Source: Bacteroidales bacterium UBA4417
GTDB taxonomy: Bacteria; Bacteroidota; Bacteroidia; Bacteroidales; UBA4417
Assembly: GCA_002389705.1 (NCBI GenBank)
Contig: DGQJ01000203.1
Coordinates: 3,733 to 12,863 of the forward strand
Length of the DNA: 9,131 nucleotides
Direction of reading: 5' to 3'
Positions 7,549-9,131 of this stretch are shown here, one piece after another. The notes under the pieces were generated by a model, which saw only the letters and a list, made by a program, of their open reading frames with translations, was not told the origin of the DNA and ran no database searches. The number at the start of each line of letters is the position of its first letter. Within the stretch, counting starts at the first letter, position 1. Both the position numbers and the translations under genes were made by a program.

Positions 7549-7559
7549 ATCAGGTTTGC

Positions 7560-8444
7560 TTAAAACTGGTGAAAACTATCCCCGATAAATTTTAAAGCAT
7601 CGGGTAAGCCAGTACGCCAGTAAGTCCAGGTATGTGCGCCATCGCGCATGCGGAATTCGTGTTTAATTCCCAGGTTGTTGAAATGAATATGCAGGCGGCA
7701 ATTGTCGTTGGTAAGGAAATCATCGTCGCCGCAATCCATCATAATACGCAGGTTATTGTAGGCATCTTTTCCTTTTGCCTTCGAAACATCGAAAGGATTA
7801 TTTTTACGATAATGATCCGTTAACCTTGCCGTGCCTTCCTTGTAAGGGCCATAGAGCGAAGCCATAATCCAGCCCCAGTCCTTCTCGCTGGTTGCCATCA
7901 CACTTTCCTCCGAAAAAATAGCAGCGCTAAAAGCCACGCAGGCCGCAAACTTTTCGGGATATTTCAGTGCATAGTTCAATGTGCCGAATCCGCCCATCGA
8001 TAACCCGGCAATACCCCTGAAGCGTTTTTCGGCACGGATACGGTATGTTTTCTCGATAAAAGGCATAAATTCCTGAATAAAGAAGTCTTCGTAACGCACT
8101 GAATTATTGAAATTGTTGATATAAAAAGAAACCCCGCCATCAGGCATTACAATAATCATAGGTGGAATTTCCATTTTGGCAATACACTCATCGGCTATCA
8201 GGTTGGCTTCGCCAAACTGCATCCAGCCCATATCGTTGTCGGAATATCCGTGCAACAGGTAAGTAACCGGGTAATAGCGGTTCGAAGTTTCGTAATCGTA
8301 AGGCAGGTAAATAGTGTATTTCACCTGTTTGCCCAGTATTTTACTATCGATGGTTAAACTTTCCTTTACGGTTCCCCTTGTGTATTGGGCAACGGTAAAA
8401 AGTGAGAGACAAAGCAGGAGAGCGGAGAAAACCAGTTTTTTCAT
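7560..8444 (-). CDS. Secreted serine esterase (esterase D / EstA-like alpha/beta hydrolase)
   Basis: A 294-residue hydrolase of the putative esterase family (PF00756), which includes S-formylglutathione hydrolase, feruloyl and acetyl-xylan esterases, tributyrin esterase EstA and antigen 85. A clear Sec signal peptide (MKKLVFSALLLCLSLFTVA, cleavage near residue 19-20) predicts export. The oxyanion-hole segment is LLHGYSDND (63-71). The nucleophile is Ser149 in GLSMGG, the acid is most likely Asp242 in CGDDDFL, and the base is His271 in DGAHTWTYW; the triad is complete and well spaced. No carbohydrate-binding module or second domain is attached, and no polysaccharide-utilisation genes adjoin it, so the substrate (acyl ester of sugar, lipid or aromatic acid) stays open. 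It stands alone on the - strand, convergent with the transporter gene (11-nt gap) and divergent from the OYE gene. A promoter-like element lies about 67 nt before its ATG. Confidence 0.88.
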   Translation of the reverse strand: MKKLVFSALLLCLSLFTVAQYTRGTVKESLTIDSKILGKQVKYTIYLPYDYETSNRYYPVTYLLHGYSDNDMGWMQFGEANLIADECIAKMEIPPMIIVMPDGGVSFYINNFNNSVRYEDFFIQEFMPFIEKTYRIRAEKRFRGIAGLSMGGFGTLNYALKYPEKFAACVAFSAAIFSEESVMATSEKDWGWIMASLYGPYKEGTARLTDHYRKNNPFDVSKAKGKDAYNNLRIMMDCGDDDFLTNDNCRLHIHFNNLGIKHEFRMRDGAHTWTYWRTGLPDALKFIGDSFHQF

Positions 8445-8730
8445 GGTACTGTTTTTATGTTTTTAGATGTGTGAAACCAAAATACCCCGGAACTTCATCC
8501 GCAGGCCAAGCAAAGCTATAAAAATTAAGATTACCGGCTTTAATGGTCACACATGTTTTACCCTTAATACCGGGAACAATATCCCGCCCTGTTCTGATAA
8601 AACGCAAGCATAAACTTTAAATCACTGAACAACTGTATTTTAAAATGTATTTTCATTTAAAATTAAACACGATTGAACCAAGCCCATCTAATATTGTTTA
8701 ATATAAAACCAAAAATTATAAACAGATTTT
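8445..8730. promoter_or_regulatory. Divergent intergenic region between esterase and OYE genes
   Basis: A 286-nt A/T-rich gap that must hold the start signals for both flanking genes. Apart from the esterase -7 element it contains an 8-bp inverted repeat with distant arms (ATGTGTGA at 8467-8474, TCACACAT at 8547-8554), a short GC-rich hairpin (CGGGA at 8571-8575 pairing with TCCCG at 8582-8586), the palindrome ATTTTAAAAT (8637-8646) and ATATT/AATAT arms at 8691-8704. For the OYE gene the best -7 candidate is TAATATTG (8689-8696), one mismatch from consensus. I see no convincing small gene or RNA gene here. Confidence 0.35.
8511..8518 (-). promoter_or_regulatory. Candidate -7 element for the secreted esterase gene
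   Basis: Read on the - strand, TAGCTTTG matches the Bacteroidota -7 consensus TAnnTTTG exactly. Transcription would begin near 8504, giving a leader of about 60 nt before the ATG at 8444. No TTTG lies at the expected -33 position (AAAG is there instead), so this is a partial promoter match. Confidence 0.4.
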
Positions 8731-9131
8731 ATGAAAGCTTATACATTGTTCACCCCTGAAAAAGTTGGATCAATAGAAGTGAAAAATCGCGTGGTAATGT
8801 CGCCCATGACCCGTTGCCGTGCTATAGGTAATATTCCCAATGAACTGATGGCGGAGTATTACAGGCAGCGCTCCGGGGCCGGCCTCATTATTACCGAAGG
8901 CACTGCCCCTTCGCCCAATGGCTTAGGCTATGCCCGCATACCCGGCATTTTCAATAACGAACAGGTGCAAGGCTGGAAAAAAGTGACCTCCGCAGTTCAC
9001 CATGCCGGTGGAAAGATTATTGTTCAGCTCATGCACACCGGCCGGATCAGCCATCCGTTCAACATGCCGGAAGGTGCACGCGTACTGGCGCCTTCGGCTG
9101 TAAAACCTGCGGGGCAAATGTGGACTGATGC
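8731..9131 (+). CDS. Old Yellow Enzyme-family flavin-dependent alkene reductase, N-terminal part (3' end outside window)
   Basis: The first 133 codons of an FMN-dependent NAD(P)H oxidoreductase that reduces activated C=C bonds (enones, nitro compounds, maleimides) in the cytosol; E. coli NemA is the best-known relative. The barrel start is clear: LFTPEKVGSIEVKNRVVMSP (6-25), MTRCRA (26-31) with Thr27 at the position that tunes the flavin, the NIPNELMAEYYRQR stretch (34-47), GLIITEGTAPSPNGLGYARI (51-70) over strand 2, GIFNNEQVQGWKKVT (72-86), and IVQLMHTGRISHP (97-109) with Gln99 as the FMN-contacting glutamine. Strands are in the correct order with no frameshift. The ATG at 8731 is chosen because the family begins just before the LF(T/E)P motif; its leader is A/T-rich with no Shine-Dalgarno. 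The catalytic His/Asn pair and Arg lie beyond the window. The residues seen favour the NemA-like alkene reductase branch rather than the YqjM-like branch, moderately. Confidence 0.9.
   Translation, partial: MKAYTLFTPEKVGSIEVKNRVVMSPMTRCRAIGNIPNELMAEYYRQRSGAGLIITEGTAPSPNGLGYARIPGIFNNEQVQGWKKVTSAVHHAGGKIIVQLMHTGRISHPFNMPEGARVLAPSAVKPAGQMWTD

Noticed and set aside
7537..7553. Hairpin CTGATT/AATCAG with 5-nt loop over the stop codon of the VIT gene, in the convergent gap
   Set aside because: Only a 6-bp, A/T-containing stem with no T-run on either strand; not a convincing bidirectional terminator.
8467..8554. A CRP-type site suggested by TGTGA and TCACA half-sites
   Set aside because: A CRP site needs a 6-nt spacer; these arms are 72 nt apart.
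8923..9117. Small - strand open frame inside the OYE gene
   Set aside because: The + strand frame is continuous from 8731 with OYE motifs throughout.

Overview
The window is about 9.1 kb of ordinary-looking bacterial chromosome, most likely from a member of the Bacteroidota. Three things support this. Start codons lack purine-rich Shine-Dalgarno sequences and are preceded by A/T-rich stretches. Two intergenic regions carry an exact match to the Bacteroidota -7 promoter element TAnnTTTG. The protein set (a glycosyltransferase 2 of the deacetylase-fusion type, full-length MprF, a secreted EstA-like esterase, an OYE reductase) is typical of that phylum. Genus and species cannot be told from the sequence. 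I see no tRNA, rRNA, CRISPR array, transposase, integrase or long repeat.

Region 1 (1-5945, all + strand) is a cell-envelope block. It opens with the C-terminal part of a processive family 2 glycosyltransferase whose reading frame runs off the left edge. After 60 nt comes a full-length MprF-type aminoacyl-phosphatidylglycerol synthase/flippase (867 aa). A DUF998-family six-helix membrane protein follows 4 nt later. Its stop codon overlaps the start of a secreted two-domain VirJ/AcvB-type alpha/beta hydrolase (ATGA overlap). AcvB of Agrobacterium is a lysyl-phosphatidylglycerol hydrolase, so the tight mprF-DUF998-virJ cluster looks like a make-and-unmake module for an aminoacylated membrane lipid, with a membrane protein of unknown role between the two enzymes. 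This is the most interesting part of the window. If the glycosyltransferase is, as I infer, the end of a deacetylase-glycosyltransferase fusion, the whole block may adjust surface charge.

Region 2 (5946-7548, + strand) begins with a 185-nt intergenic stretch carrying a promoter-like -7 element. Two genes follow, 11 nt apart and probably co-transcribed: a DUF1003 membrane protein with a C-terminal coiled coil, and a VIT1/CCC1-family Fe(II)/Mn(II) transporter that keeps its cytosolic metal-binding glutamates and methionines.

Region 3 (7549-9131) holds a secreted serine esterase on the - strand, convergent with the transporter (11-nt gap). A 286-nt divergent intergenic region follows, then the first 133 codons of an Old Yellow Enzyme-family flavin reductase on the + strand, cut by the right edge. 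These last two genes have no obvious link to the envelope block.
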